Of a stretch of DNA of 64,000 bases, positions 46,511-54,057 are shown in pieces. The position numbers were made by a program, and so were the translations under genes. The stretch is from Acidimicrobiia bacterium (GTDB taxonomy: Bacteria > Actinomycetota > Acidimicrobiia > Acidimicrobiales > SKKL01). The stretch lies in assembly GCA_016649895.1 (NCBI GenBank), contig JAENWR010000003.1, positions 1 through 64,000 of the forward strand. The letters run 5' to 3'. Below the pieces are notes generated by a model. It did no database searches, was not told the origin of the DNA, and was given only the letters and a program-made list of their open reading frames with translations. Every line of letters starts with the position of its first letter. Position 1 is the first letter of the stretch.

Positions 46511-46996
46511 ATGTCCGACGTGGTCTGCAGCGCGTGCGGGCACCACAACCCACTGGGCTCGAACTTCTGCTCGTCGTGCGGCGGGGCGCTCGACGATCGC
46601 GGCACCGACCACACGACGATGTCGTTCCCCGTCGACGACATCAACGCCGGCGATCAGGCCATCGACGAGATGGGTCTGGCCCCTGGCACCGGCATCCTCC
46701 TCGTGCGCAGGGGGCCCAAGGCCGGCTCGCGCTACCTGCTCGACGCCTCGTGCACCACGCTCGGACGTCATCCCGAGAGCGCCATATTCCTCGACGACAT
46801 CACGGTGTCGCGCCGCCACGCCGAGATCCGCCGCGGCCCCGAGGGGTATCGGGTCGTCGATGTGGGTTCGCTCAACGGCACCTACCTGAACCGCGAGCGC
46901 ATCGACGACGAGGCGCTCACCGACGGCGACCTCCTGCAGGTCGGCAAGTTCAAGCTCATGTACGTCGCCAACGATGGCGCGGAGCAGGGGGAGTGA
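46511..46996 (+). CDS. garA: GarA-like FHA protein with N-terminal zinc ribbon
   Basis: 161 residues. The FHA domain occupies residues ~55-155 (TTLGRHPESAIFLDD, VSRRHAEIR, VGSLNGTYLNRERI). A Thr-Thr pair in TDHTTMSFPVDD near residue 35 matches the ETTSVF phospho-acceptor of mycobacterial GarA/OdhI, which when unphosphorylated inhibits 2-oxoglutarate dehydrogenase. Unlike GarA, the first 25 residues form a four-Cys zinc ribbon (CSACGHHNPLGSNFCSSCG). By analogy it would switch carbon flux at 2-oxoglutarate. Its stop overlaps ftsR (GTGA). Confidence 0.88.
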   Translation: MSDVVCSACGHHNPLGSNFCSSCGGALDDRGTDHTTMSFPVDDINAGDQAIDEMGLAPGTGILLVRRGPKAGSRYLLDASCTTLGRHPESAIFLDDITVSRRHAEIRRGPEGYRVVDVGSLNGTYLNRERIDDEALTDGDLLQVGKFKLMYVANDGAEQGE

Positions 46997-47982
46997 GCGA
47001 AGCGGTGGAGCGGAGCCGCTCGCACCTGTCCATCGGCGAGGTCCTCAGCCTGCTGCAGGACGAGTTCCCCGACATCACCATCTCCAAGATCCGGTTCCTC
47101 GAGAGCCAGGGCCTGCTCGACCCCGAGCGCACGCCATCGGGCTACCGCAAGTTCTACGACGACGACATCGGCCGGCTGCGCTGGATCCTCCAGCAGCAGC
47201 GCGAGCACTTCCTGCCCCTGAAGGTCATCAAGGAGCGTCTCGAGGGGGGCGAGCTCGACGAGCCGGTGGGTGAGGATGCCGAGGCTGGCGTCGACGCTGC
47301 CGCATCGACCCCGACCACGCCGTCGCGCTCGGCGCGCCGGCCGACCAACTCGGCCGAGCTCGACCTCCCGACGACCCCCACCGCCGACGCCGCGCCCGCG
47401 CCAGCGCCCGCGCCCGCAAGTGCCGGCCGTGCCCCGGCGCCCACCGAACCTCGGGCGCCCATCGGGGTGGGCGAGCTGCCGCCTGCTGCCGGGGCGCCGA
47501 GCTCCGACGACCCCCCCGATGCACACACGGCGGGCCGGGGTGCAGCCCGCGCCGCCCGTGACGCCGTGCGCACCGCCCCCCTCGATCCCGGCCCTGCCTC
47601 GGTCGCACTGAGTCGCGAGGAACTGGCCGACGCGGCGGACATCACGGTGGCCCAGGTGGCCGACCTCGAGCGGTTCGGGATGCTCACCGGACGCACCATC
47701 GGTCCGAGCGTGCTGTTCGACGAAGCGGCTCTCGGTGTGGCCCGCTTGTGCGCCGGGTTCCTCCGCTACGGCGTCGAGGGCCGACACCTCCGCAGCTACC
47801 GGGTGGCGGCCGAACGAGAGGCCTCGTTCTTCCAGCAGGTGGTCATGCCCATGTTGAAGCAGCGCAACCCACATGCGCGCCAGCAGGCGGTCGAGACGCT
47901 CGGCGAGCTCGCCGAGCTCGGTGAGGGGCTCCGCGCCGCGATGCTCCACCACGCACTCCGCGAGTACCTCGGCAACGGCTGA
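46993..47982 (+). CDS. ftsR: MerR-family regulator FtsR
   Basis: 329 residues. The N-terminal MerR winged helix (HLSIGEVLSLLQDEFPDITI, KIRFLESQGLLDPERTPSGY) is typical of the Rv1828/FtsR group, which controls ftsZ and cell division in Corynebacterium. A second winged-helix-like half begins near residue 210 (SREELADAADITVAQVADLE). Between them, residues ~90-205 are an Ala/Pro/Thr-rich linker, longer than usual and probably disordered. The GTG start overlaps the garA-like stop. Confidence 0.88.
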   Translation: MSEAVERSRSHLSIGEVLSLLQDEFPDITISKIRFLESQGLLDPERTPSGYRKFYDDDIGRLRWILQQQREHFLPLKVIKERLEGGELDEPVGEDAEAGVDAAASTPTTPSRSARRPTNSAELDLPTTPTADAAPAPAPAPASAGRAPAPTEPRAPIGVGELPPAAGAPSSDDPPDAHTAGRGAARAARDAVRTAPLDPGPASVALSREELADAADITVAQVADLERFGMLTGRTIGPSVLFDEAALGVARLCAGFLRYGVEGRHLRSYRVAAEREASFFQQVVMPMLKQRNPHARQQAVETLGELAELGEGLRAAMLHHALREYLGNG

Positions 47983-47983
47983 C

Positions 47984-48580
47984 ATGCCCCGACCGGATCC
48001 GTCCTCGGGTGTACCGGTCCCGGCGCTCGTGCTCGGACCCGACGAGCTGCACGCCACGGTCGCGAGGCTCGGCCGCGAGCTGTCGGCGACCCACTCCGAC
48101 GACACGATCTTCGTCGGCGTCCTCAAGGGCAGCCTGCTGTTCATGTCCGACCTGGCCCGTGCCGTCGACTTCCTCCCGCTCATCGACTTCCTCGCCGTCT
48201 CCCCGTATCCGTCAGGTGGTGGCCGGGTCCGCCTGGTGAAGGACCTCAGCCTCGACGTCGAAGGCTCCGACGTCGTGCTCGTCGAGGACGTCATCGACAC
48301 CGGTCTCAGCCTCACCTTCCTGCGCGCCGAGCTGCAGCGCCGTGGCCCTCGTTCGGTCACCGTGTGTGCGCTGGTCGACAAGCCCGCCCGTCGTCTGGTA
48401 GCCGTCGAGGTCGACCACGTGGGCATCAGCGTGGCCGCCGACTACGTGATCGGATACGGCCTCGACTTTGCCGGGCGCTACCGCAACCTCGACCTGCTGG
48501 CAGCGGCCGATCCGCGGGTGCTCGCCACCGACCCCGATCGCTATGTGGAGTGGGCCTACTCGCGGACGCCGCACCCGTGA
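47984..48580 (+). CDS. hpt: Hypoxanthine phosphoribosyltransferase-like protein
   Basis: 198 residues. The PRPP-binding motif is VVLVEDVIDTGLSLTFLR near residue 90; the substrate loop FVGVLKGSLLFMSDLARA and the C-terminal DYVIGYGLDFAGRYRNL are typical of bacterial hypoxanthine-guanine phosphoribosyltransferases. It salvages purine bases to nucleotides. The ATG lies 1 nt after the ftsR stop. Its presence here interrupts the ftsR-DUF151 adjacency seen in mycobacteria. Confidence 0.87.
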   Translation: MPRPDPSSGVPVPALVLGPDELHATVARLGRELSATHSDDTIFVGVLKGSLLFMSDLARAVDFLPLIDFLAVSPYPSGGGRVRLVKDLSLDVEGSDVVLVEDVIDTGLSLTFLRAELQRRGPRSVTVCALVDKPARRLVAVEVDHVGISVAADYVIGYGLDFAGRYRNLDLLAAADPRVLATDPDRYVEWAYSRTPHP

Positions 48581-48603
48581 TGTCTCGCGCCGGCGCTCCC
48601 GGG

Positions 48604-48609
48604 TAGGGT
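48604..48609 (+). promoter_or_regulatory. -10 element TAGGGT for the DUF151 gene, leaderless
   Basis: TAGGGT with a 7-nt gap to the ATG at 48617. Confidence 0.55.
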
Positions 48610-48616
48610 CGAACCC

Positions 48617-49099
48617 ATGGTCGAGATGGAGCTGGTGGGCGTCCGGGTCGAAGTCCCGTCGAACGTTCCCATCGTGCTCCTGCGCGAGCGGGAAGGGGCT
48701 CGGCGGATGCTCCAGATCTTCATCGGCGGCCCTGAGGCGACCGCCATCGCCGTCGCCCTCGAGGGCATCGAGCCCCGACGCCCGCTCACCCACGACCTCG
48801 TGCGGATCCTGCTCGAAGAGCTCGGGGCCGTCCTCGACCAGGTGATCATCACCCACGTCGCCGACAGCGTCTTCTACTCCGACCTCCACATCGGGGTCAC
48901 CGGCGGCACCCACGTGGTGTCGGCCCGGCCGTCCGACGCGTTGGCCCTCGCCATCCGAGTCGGGGCGTCCATCCACGCGTCCGAGGAGGTCCTGGCCGAG
49001 GCTGGGTTCGTCGAGGCCAGCGCCGACGAACCCGACGACGTGGTCGAGCAGTTCAAGGAGTTCATCGACAGCGTCGACCCCGAGGACTTCGCCTCCTGA
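48617..49099 (+). CDS. Bifunctional nuclease family (DUF151) protein
   Basis: 160 residues. The DUF151 core shows LQIFIGGPEATAIAVALEG near residue 33, RPLTHDLVRILLEELGAVLD near 55 and ARPSDALALAIRVGASIHAS near 105. Plant and bacterial relatives have DNase/RNase activity, but the physiological role in Actinobacteria is unclear. It corresponds to Rv1829 in position. Confidence 0.92.
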   Translation: MVEMELVGVRVEVPSNVPIVLLREREGARRMLQIFIGGPEATAIAVALEGIEPRRPLTHDLVRILLEELGAVLDQVIITHVADSVFYSDLHIGVTGGTHVVSARPSDALALAIRVGASIHASEEVLAEAGFVEASADEPDDVVEQFKEFIDSVDPEDFAS

Positions 49100-49104
49100 G
49101 ACGT

Positions 49105-49120
49105 CGACCGTTGACGGTCG
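49105..49120. promoter_or_regulatory. Palindrome CGACCGT-TG-ACGGTCG over the merR -35 box
   Basis: A perfect inverted repeat with two 7-bp arms, centred on the TTGACG hexamer (49111-49116). It could be an operator for autoregulation. As RNA it could also fold as a 6-bp stem with a TTGA loop right after the DUF151 stop, so a terminator role is the alternative. Confidence 0.5.
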
Positions 49121-49139
49121 CGCGCCATGGTCGTACGGT
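49111..49139 (+). promoter_or_regulatory. Promoter TTGACG-17-TACGGT for the merR gene
   Basis: TTGACG (49111-49116) and TACGGT (49134-49139) are spaced by exactly 17 bp, the best -35/-10 pair in the window. It gives a 5' UTR of about 110 nt before the ATG at 49255, which has a GGGGAG ribosome-binding site. Confidence 0.65.
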
Positions 49140-49254
49140 AGGTCGGTTGACATCGACGTAACTACGGAGCTGTCGTTCTCGCCAGCAACCTCGCCTCGCT
49201 TCCTGCCGGGTGGGGGAGGCGACCGCTCCGCATCCCGACGGGGAGACACCTGAC

Positions 49255-49752
49255 ATGACCGATTCCAAGCGCGAGCGAGCCGAGGCCGATGGGTTCTCGG
49301 GGCGTCGCACCGCCGAGATCGTTGGCATCACCTACCGTCAGCTCGACTACTGGGCTCGCACCGATCTGGTGCGGCCGTCGTTGGCCGACGCCAACGGCAG
49401 CGGCAGCCGGCGGCTCTACTCCTACACCGACCTGCTCGAGCTGAAGGTCATCAAGAGCCTGCTCGACGCCGGCATCCGGCTCGAGTCGGTGCGCGAAGCG
49501 TTCAGCTACCTCCGCGAGCACCTCGGCGAAGACGTCGCCACCGCCAACCTCGTCATCCGCGGCGGCACGGTGCTCGTGAGCAGCGACGAGGACCTCGTCG
49601 ACGTGTTGAAGCAGGGGCAGGGCGTGCTCAACGTGCTGCCGCTCGGTGGCGTGCGCGACGAGGTCGACGCTGCCATCGTCGAGCTGCGGCCAGTGGCCGC
49701 CGAGGTTGACACCACGATCTCCGCTCCACGTGCCGCTGGCGCCCAGGGCTGA
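49255..49752 (+). CDS. MerR-family transcriptional regulator (Rv1830-like)
   Basis: 165 residues. The MerR helix-turn-helix is RTAEIVGITYRQLDYWARTD with a wing LVRPSLADANGSGSRRLYSY; a second region ELKVIKSLLDAGIRLESVRE follows. It matches in position the Rv1830 family at the end of the garA cluster, whose members affect growth and division in mycobacteria. The ATG at 49255 is favoured by GGGGAG upstream; GTG 49210 would add 15 residues. A palindrome overlaps the promoter. Confidence 0.88.
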   Translation: MTDSKRERAEADGFSGRRTAEIVGITYRQLDYWARTDLVRPSLADANGSGSRRLYSYTDLLELKVIKSLLDAGIRLESVREAFSYLREHLGEDVATANLVIRGGTVLVSSDEDLVDVLKQGQGVLNVLPLGGVRDEVDAAIVELRPVAAEVDTTISAPRAAGAQG

Positions 49753-49769
49753 GCAGGGAACACCGACCG

Positions 49770-50249
49770 ATGGTCCGAGCTGGCGCACCGGAGCCGGAAC
49801 TGCCGTCGTCGACGGTCGAGTTCATGCACAACTCCGAGCACCAGCTCGCCCGCCTGTTCGACTTCTACGGCATCGTCTGGGAGTACGAGCCGCGCACGTT
49901 CGTGCTGGCCGTCGACGCCGACGGAATGACCACCGAGGCGTTCACCCCCGACTTCTACCTGCCCGATCACGGCCGCTACCTCGAGGTGACCACCCTCCAG
50001 CAGCCGCTCGTCACCCGCAAGAACCGCAAGGTGCGCAAGCTCCGCGGGCTGCACCCCGACATCGACATCCGGGTGGTCTACCAGCGCGACTACCTACACC
50101 TACTCGTGCGCTACGGCCTCGACGCACCATCGCAGCTCGAGGTGGCCGAGGTGGTGGCCACGGCGTCGGAGCCCGACATCGGACTCCTCGGCCTGCGGCC
50201 GGCACTGCCGTGGCACCCGTCGATGCCGGGTTTCCGCCGAGCCAGCTGA
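49770..50249 (+). CDS. PD-(D/E)XK nuclease-like protein
   Basis: 159 residues. The central block TPDFYLPDHGRYLEVTTLQQ has the spacing of a PD-(D/E)XK-type core (PD, then E-V-T), and the preceding EHQLARLFDFYGIVWEYEPR resembles the helix-strand opening of such nucleases. The normally essential Lys is replaced by Thr (EVT), so activity is uncertain. It lies 17 nt after the MerR gene. Its 3' end faces a broken minus-strand gene. Confidence 0.55.
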   Translation: MVRAGAPEPELPSSTVEFMHNSEHQLARLFDFYGIVWEYEPRTFVLAVDADGMTTEAFTPDFYLPDHGRYLEVTTLQQPLVTRKNRKVRKLRGLHPDIDIRVVYQRDYLHLLVRYGLDAPSQLEVAEVVATASEPDIGLLGLRPALPWHPSMPGFRRAS

Positions 50250-51537
50250 CTGCTTCGCATCGGCCACAAGCTCGGGGTGGGAGATCACCGGCGGGCGCGG
50301 CATGGCGGTGCCGACCGTGATGTTCCGCGCGGTGCCGGTGCCGTAGTCCCAGGAGGTTCCCGCGGGGGCCCGAGCCGCGTCGTCGTCGAGCTGGCGGTTC
50401 ATCTGTTCCGGTGTCCTCGGCCCCACGGTGATCCACTCGACCCCGCGGGTGATGCGCCACCGTCGTGACTGGTCATTGCGCCCGCCGATCTGGAAGTGGT
50501 CGGTGCCGCCGATCAGGATGCGGAGGTTCAAGAAGTTGGTGTTGTCGCGTGGCCTCCCAGTGTCAGGGCCGACATCGAACGGTCCGTCTCCACGCGTGTC
50601 GTTGCCGAAGATGCTCTCGCGCTGGGTGTTGAGCGCACCTTGTGACGACGTCGCGACCGTGCCGTTTCCGCCGTTGGCACGCCACGGCTTGTGAGAGTTC
50701 GCGTCGACCCAGACATCTGCCCACAGCACGTTGTCGAGGTTGCCCTGTCGGTGGCCCCAGCCGTTGTGATGCCCCGACTGGCCCGCGATGTTCGTGTTCA
50801 GGAACGCGAAGTCGCTGCTGGTGACGCTGGTCCCGCCGATCAGGGTGCCGTTCGGCGCGCCCGCGATGACACAGGCGACACACGGCCCAGCGATGCGTCT
50901 CTGCTTGCCCCCCGATGCCGCCAGTGACCGCTCCGATGATCGTCACGTCGTTGACGGGCACCGACCAGAGGTTGTGGCCGATCCCTACCGGGAAGTATCC
51001 GCCGACGATCTTCACCAACCCCTCGTCCGACCCGTAGATCGAGTGGCTGAAGGTGATGTAGTCGGCTCCGGTGCCAGGCGCGAAGATCACGACGTTGTTG
51101 TGGCCCTCGTAGAGCATGAGATGGCCCCGCCCGACCAGGTCAGCGGTGACGGTGATCGTCGCGTTCCCCTGCCTGAAGTTGTCCTCGACACACGTCTTGG
51201 TCGAGCACGAGACCGATCGCGTCGGGTTGGGCTGGGCGGGTGGGATGGCCAGCAGGGCGTTCGCGGCCGAGGTGGTGGCGGCCCCGTCGCCGGCGACGAG
51301 CTCCGAGCGCAGCCAGGCCCGGTCGAGCGCCGGGTACAGAGGGTGGGGATCGGCTGAGCCGGTGGGTGGAGCGGTTCGCGGTGGACTGGTCGGCGGTGGA
51401 CTGGTCCGCGGTGGATTGGTCGACGGCGCCTCGGCTGGCGTCGACTCCCCGGGCGTGTCGGGCGCTGTGTCACCCCCGTCTTGTGGCGCGGGCGCGACGG
51501 CCGTTGAAGGGTCGATGGTTCCCGGCCGACGACCCGC
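50100..51537 (-). pseudogene. Broken secreted right-handed beta-helix protein (pectate-lyase-like)
   Basis: Two overlapping minus-strand frames make one protein. The upstream frame, open from 51537, reads a Pro/Thr-rich linker, a Cys-containing region (SVSCSTKTCVEDNF) and beta-helix sequence (VVIFAPGTGADYITFSHSI, NDVTIIGAVTGGIGG). Near 50908-50913 a run of six G's on the minus strand shifts the frame; the next frame continues without overlap as KQRRIAGPCVACVIAGAPNG, NTNIAGQSGHHNGWGH and RILIGGTDHFQIGGRNDQSR to about 50100. The upstream frame has a TAG at 51538-51540 and no start codon or signal peptide after it, so the N-terminus is also missing. It overlaps the nuclease-like gene by 150 nt at its 3' end, where its real stop may have been lost. 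Confidence 0.65.
51377..51421 (-). repeat. 15-bp tandem repeat (3 units) in the beta-helix pseudogene
   Basis: Three 15-bp units (consensus CGCGGTGGACTGGTC on the plus strand) at 51377-51391, 51392-51406 and 51407-51421. On the minus strand they encode PPRTN/PPPTS-type pentapeptides, a linker-like repeat that supports this as the coding frame. Confidence 0.8.
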
Positions 51538-51620
51538 CTATGGTTTGGCACTAGGCCATTCGACCCACGCGACCGACACGCGCGTGCGCCACCTTTAGCT
51601 ATTTTCGACCCGCGCCATCC
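51538..51620. other. Short non-coding gap
   Basis: About 80 nt between the beta-helix pseudogene and the aldolase gene. It is locally less GC-rich (TTTAGCTATTTTCGAC) and has stop codons in the pseudogene frame. No promoter or RNA is convincing. Confidence 0.4.
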
Positions 51621-52385
51621 TCAGTCGAACAGGTCGGGCTCAGCTCGGCTGATCCACTCGTAGAGCGGCTGGAAGCTGAACCAGCCGGCACCGTCGGTGC
51701 CCACCTGGGTGTGGGTGAGCGCCGCCGACTCGGCGTCGATGTGCACCGGCGTGCCCGCGGCCTCGGCGAGCAGCTGAGCCTGGCAGGTGCGCTCCATGGT
51801 GATGAACCACCAGGCGGCTTCGTCGACCGAGTGGCCGACGGTGAGGTTGCCGTGGTTGCGGAGGATGGCCGCCTTCTTGTCGCCGAGCGAGTGGGCGATG
51901 CGCTTGCCCTCCTCGGTGTCGAGCACCACTCCGGTGAAGTCGTCGAACAGGACGTGGTCGTCGTAGAAGGCGCACGAGTCCTGGGTGAGGGGGTCGAGCT
52001 GTCGGCCGAGGGCGGACCAGGCCTTGCCGTAGATCGAGTGGGCGTGGGCCGCGGCCGTCACGTCGGGGCGGGCGGCGTGCACCTGTGAGTGGATGGCGAA
52101 GGCTGCCTGGTTCACGAAGTACTCGCCCTCGACGACCTCGCCGCTGTGGTCGACGCAGATGAGGTCGGACACCCGGATGAGGTTGAAGCTCATGCCGAAC
52201 GGGTTCACCCAGAAGCGATCGGGGTGCTCGGGGTCGCGGGCGGTGATGTGGCCGGCGACTCCCTCGCTGAACCCGAAGCGCCCGAACAACCGGAACGACG
52301 CAGCCAGCCGCTGCTTGAGGTGGAGACGCTCCTGTTCGACCGAGTCGAACTGGGGTCGGGAGAACGGAAGCCGGAGCTCGGTCAT
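51621..52385 (-). CDS. Class II aldolase/adducin-family protein
   Basis: 254 residues. The zinc-binding residues of the family appear as AAAHAHSIYGKAWSALG near residue 125 and the later His in ILRNHGNLTVGHSVDEA near 180. The N-terminal block FGFSEGVAGHITARDPEHPD is typical. Members include sugar-phosphate aldolases, epimerases and decarboxylases; the substrate cannot be told here. The ATG at 52385 is fixed by GGAGG 7 nt upstream. Confidence 0.88.
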   Translation of the reverse strand: MTELRLPFSRPQFDSVEQERLHLKQRLAASFRLFGRFGFSEGVAGHITARDPEHPDRFWVNPFGMSFNLIRVSDLICVDHSGEVVEGEYFVNQAAFAIHSQVHAARPDVTAAAHAHSIYGKAWSALGRQLDPLTQDSCAFYDDHVLFDDFTGVVLDTEEGKRIAHSLGDKKAAILRNHGNLTVGHSVDEAAWWFITMERTCQAQLLAEAAGTPVHIDAESAALTHTQVGTDGAGWFSFQPLYEWISRAEPDLFD

Positions 52386-52533
52386 GGGACACCTCCGTGT
52401 CGAACGCTGGGCGAAGTGTAGATGCCGCAGGCGCTCGACCTCTGGAGAGTGCGACGCGGGACCCGACTGCTCCGACGGTGGGGTGGGTGGCGTCGGCACC
52501 GCAAGGGGGCGCAGGCCGTCGCTCAGCGGGCGC
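52386..52533. other. Intergenic gap between cobT and the aldolase gene
   Basis: 148 nt. It holds the aldolase promoter near 52415. Close to the cobT stop there is a direct repeat of GCTCAGC. No clear terminator for the cob operon was seen. Confidence 0.4.
52415..52420 (-). promoter_or_regulatory. -10 element TACACT for the class II aldolase gene
   Basis: TACACT on the minus strand, 29 nt before the ATG, giving a short 5' UTR with the GGAGG ribosome-binding site. This gene thus has its own promoter, separate from the cob operon upstream. Confidence 0.45.
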
Positions 52534-54057
52534 TCAGCCCGACTGGAGGTCGGCGATGGTGGCGACGTCGGTGAGGGCGCGCACCGCCGCCTCGAGCAGG
52601 GGGAGCGCCAGCACGGCGCCCGTGCCCTCGCCGAGTCGCATGTCGAGATCGAGGAGCGCATGCATGCCCAGGGCTTCGATGGCGATGGTGGCGGCCGGCT
52701 CGGCCGAGCGGTGGCCGGCGATGGCCCGAGCGGCGACGCCCGGTACCAAGCGCTCGGCCACGAGCAGCGCCGCGTTGGCGATGACCCCGTCGATCACCAC
52801 CGGCACGGCGCGGGTGACGGCGCCGATGACGAGGCCGGCCATGGCCGCGATCTCGAACCCGCCGAGCGAGGCGAGCACCTCGAGCGGATGATCGTCGGAT
52901 GAGTGCCGTTGGAGTCCCGCTTCGATGGCGGCGGTCTTGCGTGCGAGCGTCGCGTCGTCGGCTCCGGCACCTCGACCTGCCACCTCGACAGGCGGGCGGC
53001 CGGTGAGCGCCGCGATGAGCGCGGCGGCAGGGGTGGTGTTGGCGATCCCCATCTCACCGGTGACGAGGCAGCGTGCCCCATCGTCGATGAGCTCGTTGGC
53101 TACCGCGGTTCCGACGTCGAGCGCGGCCATGGTCTCGGCCAGCGTCATTGCGGGCTCGACGGAGAGGTCACGGGTGCCGGCGCGCACGCGGCGGGCGCTG
53201 CGGTGGTCGAGGCCGGGCAGGGGGGTGGCCACGCCCACGTCGACGACCAGCACCGACGCCCCGACGGCGGATGCCAGTGCGTTCACGGTGGCACGACCTT
53301 CGGCCATCATCCCGACCATCGCCGCGGTGATCTCCTGGGGCCAGGCGGTGACGCCCGAGGCGTGCACACCGTGGTCTCCGGCGAAGACCGCCACGGCGGC
53401 GGGGGAGGGGAGGGGCGGTGGGCAGGTGCCGGCGATGGCGGCCAGCTGGGCGGCGAGCGCCTCGAGCCGGCCGAGTGATCCCGGCGGCTTCGCCAGCGCA
53501 TCCATGCGGGCGAGCGCGTCGGCGCGGGCGCCCTCGGCCCTCCTGGCATCGGGGGACCAGCCGGCGACCGCTGCGGCGAAGGTGCCAGGTCCGGCGGCCT
53601 CCCACCGATCGATCGTGTGGGCGACGGTGTCGTCGATGAACGCGAAGTGGGTACCTGCCGCGTCGGCAGCGGCCCGGTCGATGACGCGGTCGCCGATGTA
53701 GAGCGCACGAGTTGGCGCGACCCCCAGCCGTTCGAGGCATGTGACGAGCGAGAGCGGGTCGGGTTTGGTCGCGCCGACGTCGCAGCTGGTGACCACCACC
53801 TCGAGCAGCGCGCTCACCCCGGCTGGTTCGAGCAGCGCCCGCACATCGGCCTCGTGCATCACCGAGGTGTCGGTGACCGCGGCGAGTCGCACGCCCCGAT
53901 CGGCGAGATCTCGAAGGTCGTCGAGCACCTGTGGCCGCACGTCGACGGTGAGCGAGTCGACCGCGGTTCCGGGTCGAGCGGCGTGGACGAGGGTGTCGCC
54001 GATGTCGAACACGACTGCGTCGATGTCGGCAAGGCAGGGCAGGCGGGAGTCTGTCAT
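52534..54057 (-). CDS. cobT: HAD phosphatase fused to nicotinate-nucleotide:DMB phosphoribosyltransferase (CobT)
   Basis: 507 residues in two domains. Residues 1-165 are a HAD hydrolase: motif I VVFDIGDTLV (nucleophile D18), motif II AAVTDTS, motif III Lys98 in GATKPDPLS, motif IV YIGDRVIDRAAAD (122-127). Motif I has Gly at the usual second Asp position, then Asp21, as in some HAD subgroups. Residues ~175-507 are CobT, with AKPPGSLGRLEALAAQLA, FAGDHGVHASGVTAWPQE, GEMGIANTTPAAALIAALTG, and the catalytic Glu477 in MRLGEGTGAVLALPLLEA. CobT makes alpha-ribazole 5'-phosphate; the fused phosphatase could make alpha-ribazole. The ATG overlaps the cobD stop. Confidence 0.92.
   Translation of the reverse strand: MTDSRLPCLADIDAVVFDIGDTLVHAARPGTAVDSLTVDVRPQVLDDLRDLADRGVRLAAVTDTSVMHEADVRALLEPAGVSALLEVVVTSCDVGATKPDPLSLVTCLERLGVAPTRALYIGDRVIDRAAADAAGTHFAFIDDTVAHTIDRWEAAGPGTFAAAVAGWSPDARRAEGARADALARMDALAKPPGSLGRLEALAAQLAAIAGTCPPPLPSPAAVAVFAGDHGVHASGVTAWPQEITAAMVGMMAEGRATVNALASAVGASVLVVDVGVATPLPGLDHRSARRVRAGTRDLSVEPAMTLAETMAALDVGTAVANELIDDGARCLVTGEMGIANTTPAAALIAALTGRPPVEVAGRGAGADDATLARKTAAIEAGLQRHSSDDHPLEVLASLGGFEIAAMAGLVIGAVTRAVPVVIDGVIANAALLVAERLVPGVAARAIAGHRSAEPAATIAIEALGMHALLDLDMRLGEGTGAVLALPLLEAAVRALTDVATIADLQSG

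Noticed and set aside
51361-51421. Tandem 15-bp repeats as a CRISPR or iteron array
   Set aside because: Only three contiguous copies without spacers, in frame with a Pro/Thr linker of the beta-helix pseudogene.
52500-52540. GCTCAGC repeats near the cobT stop as a terminator
   Set aside because: The copies are direct, not inverted, so they do not form a hairpin.
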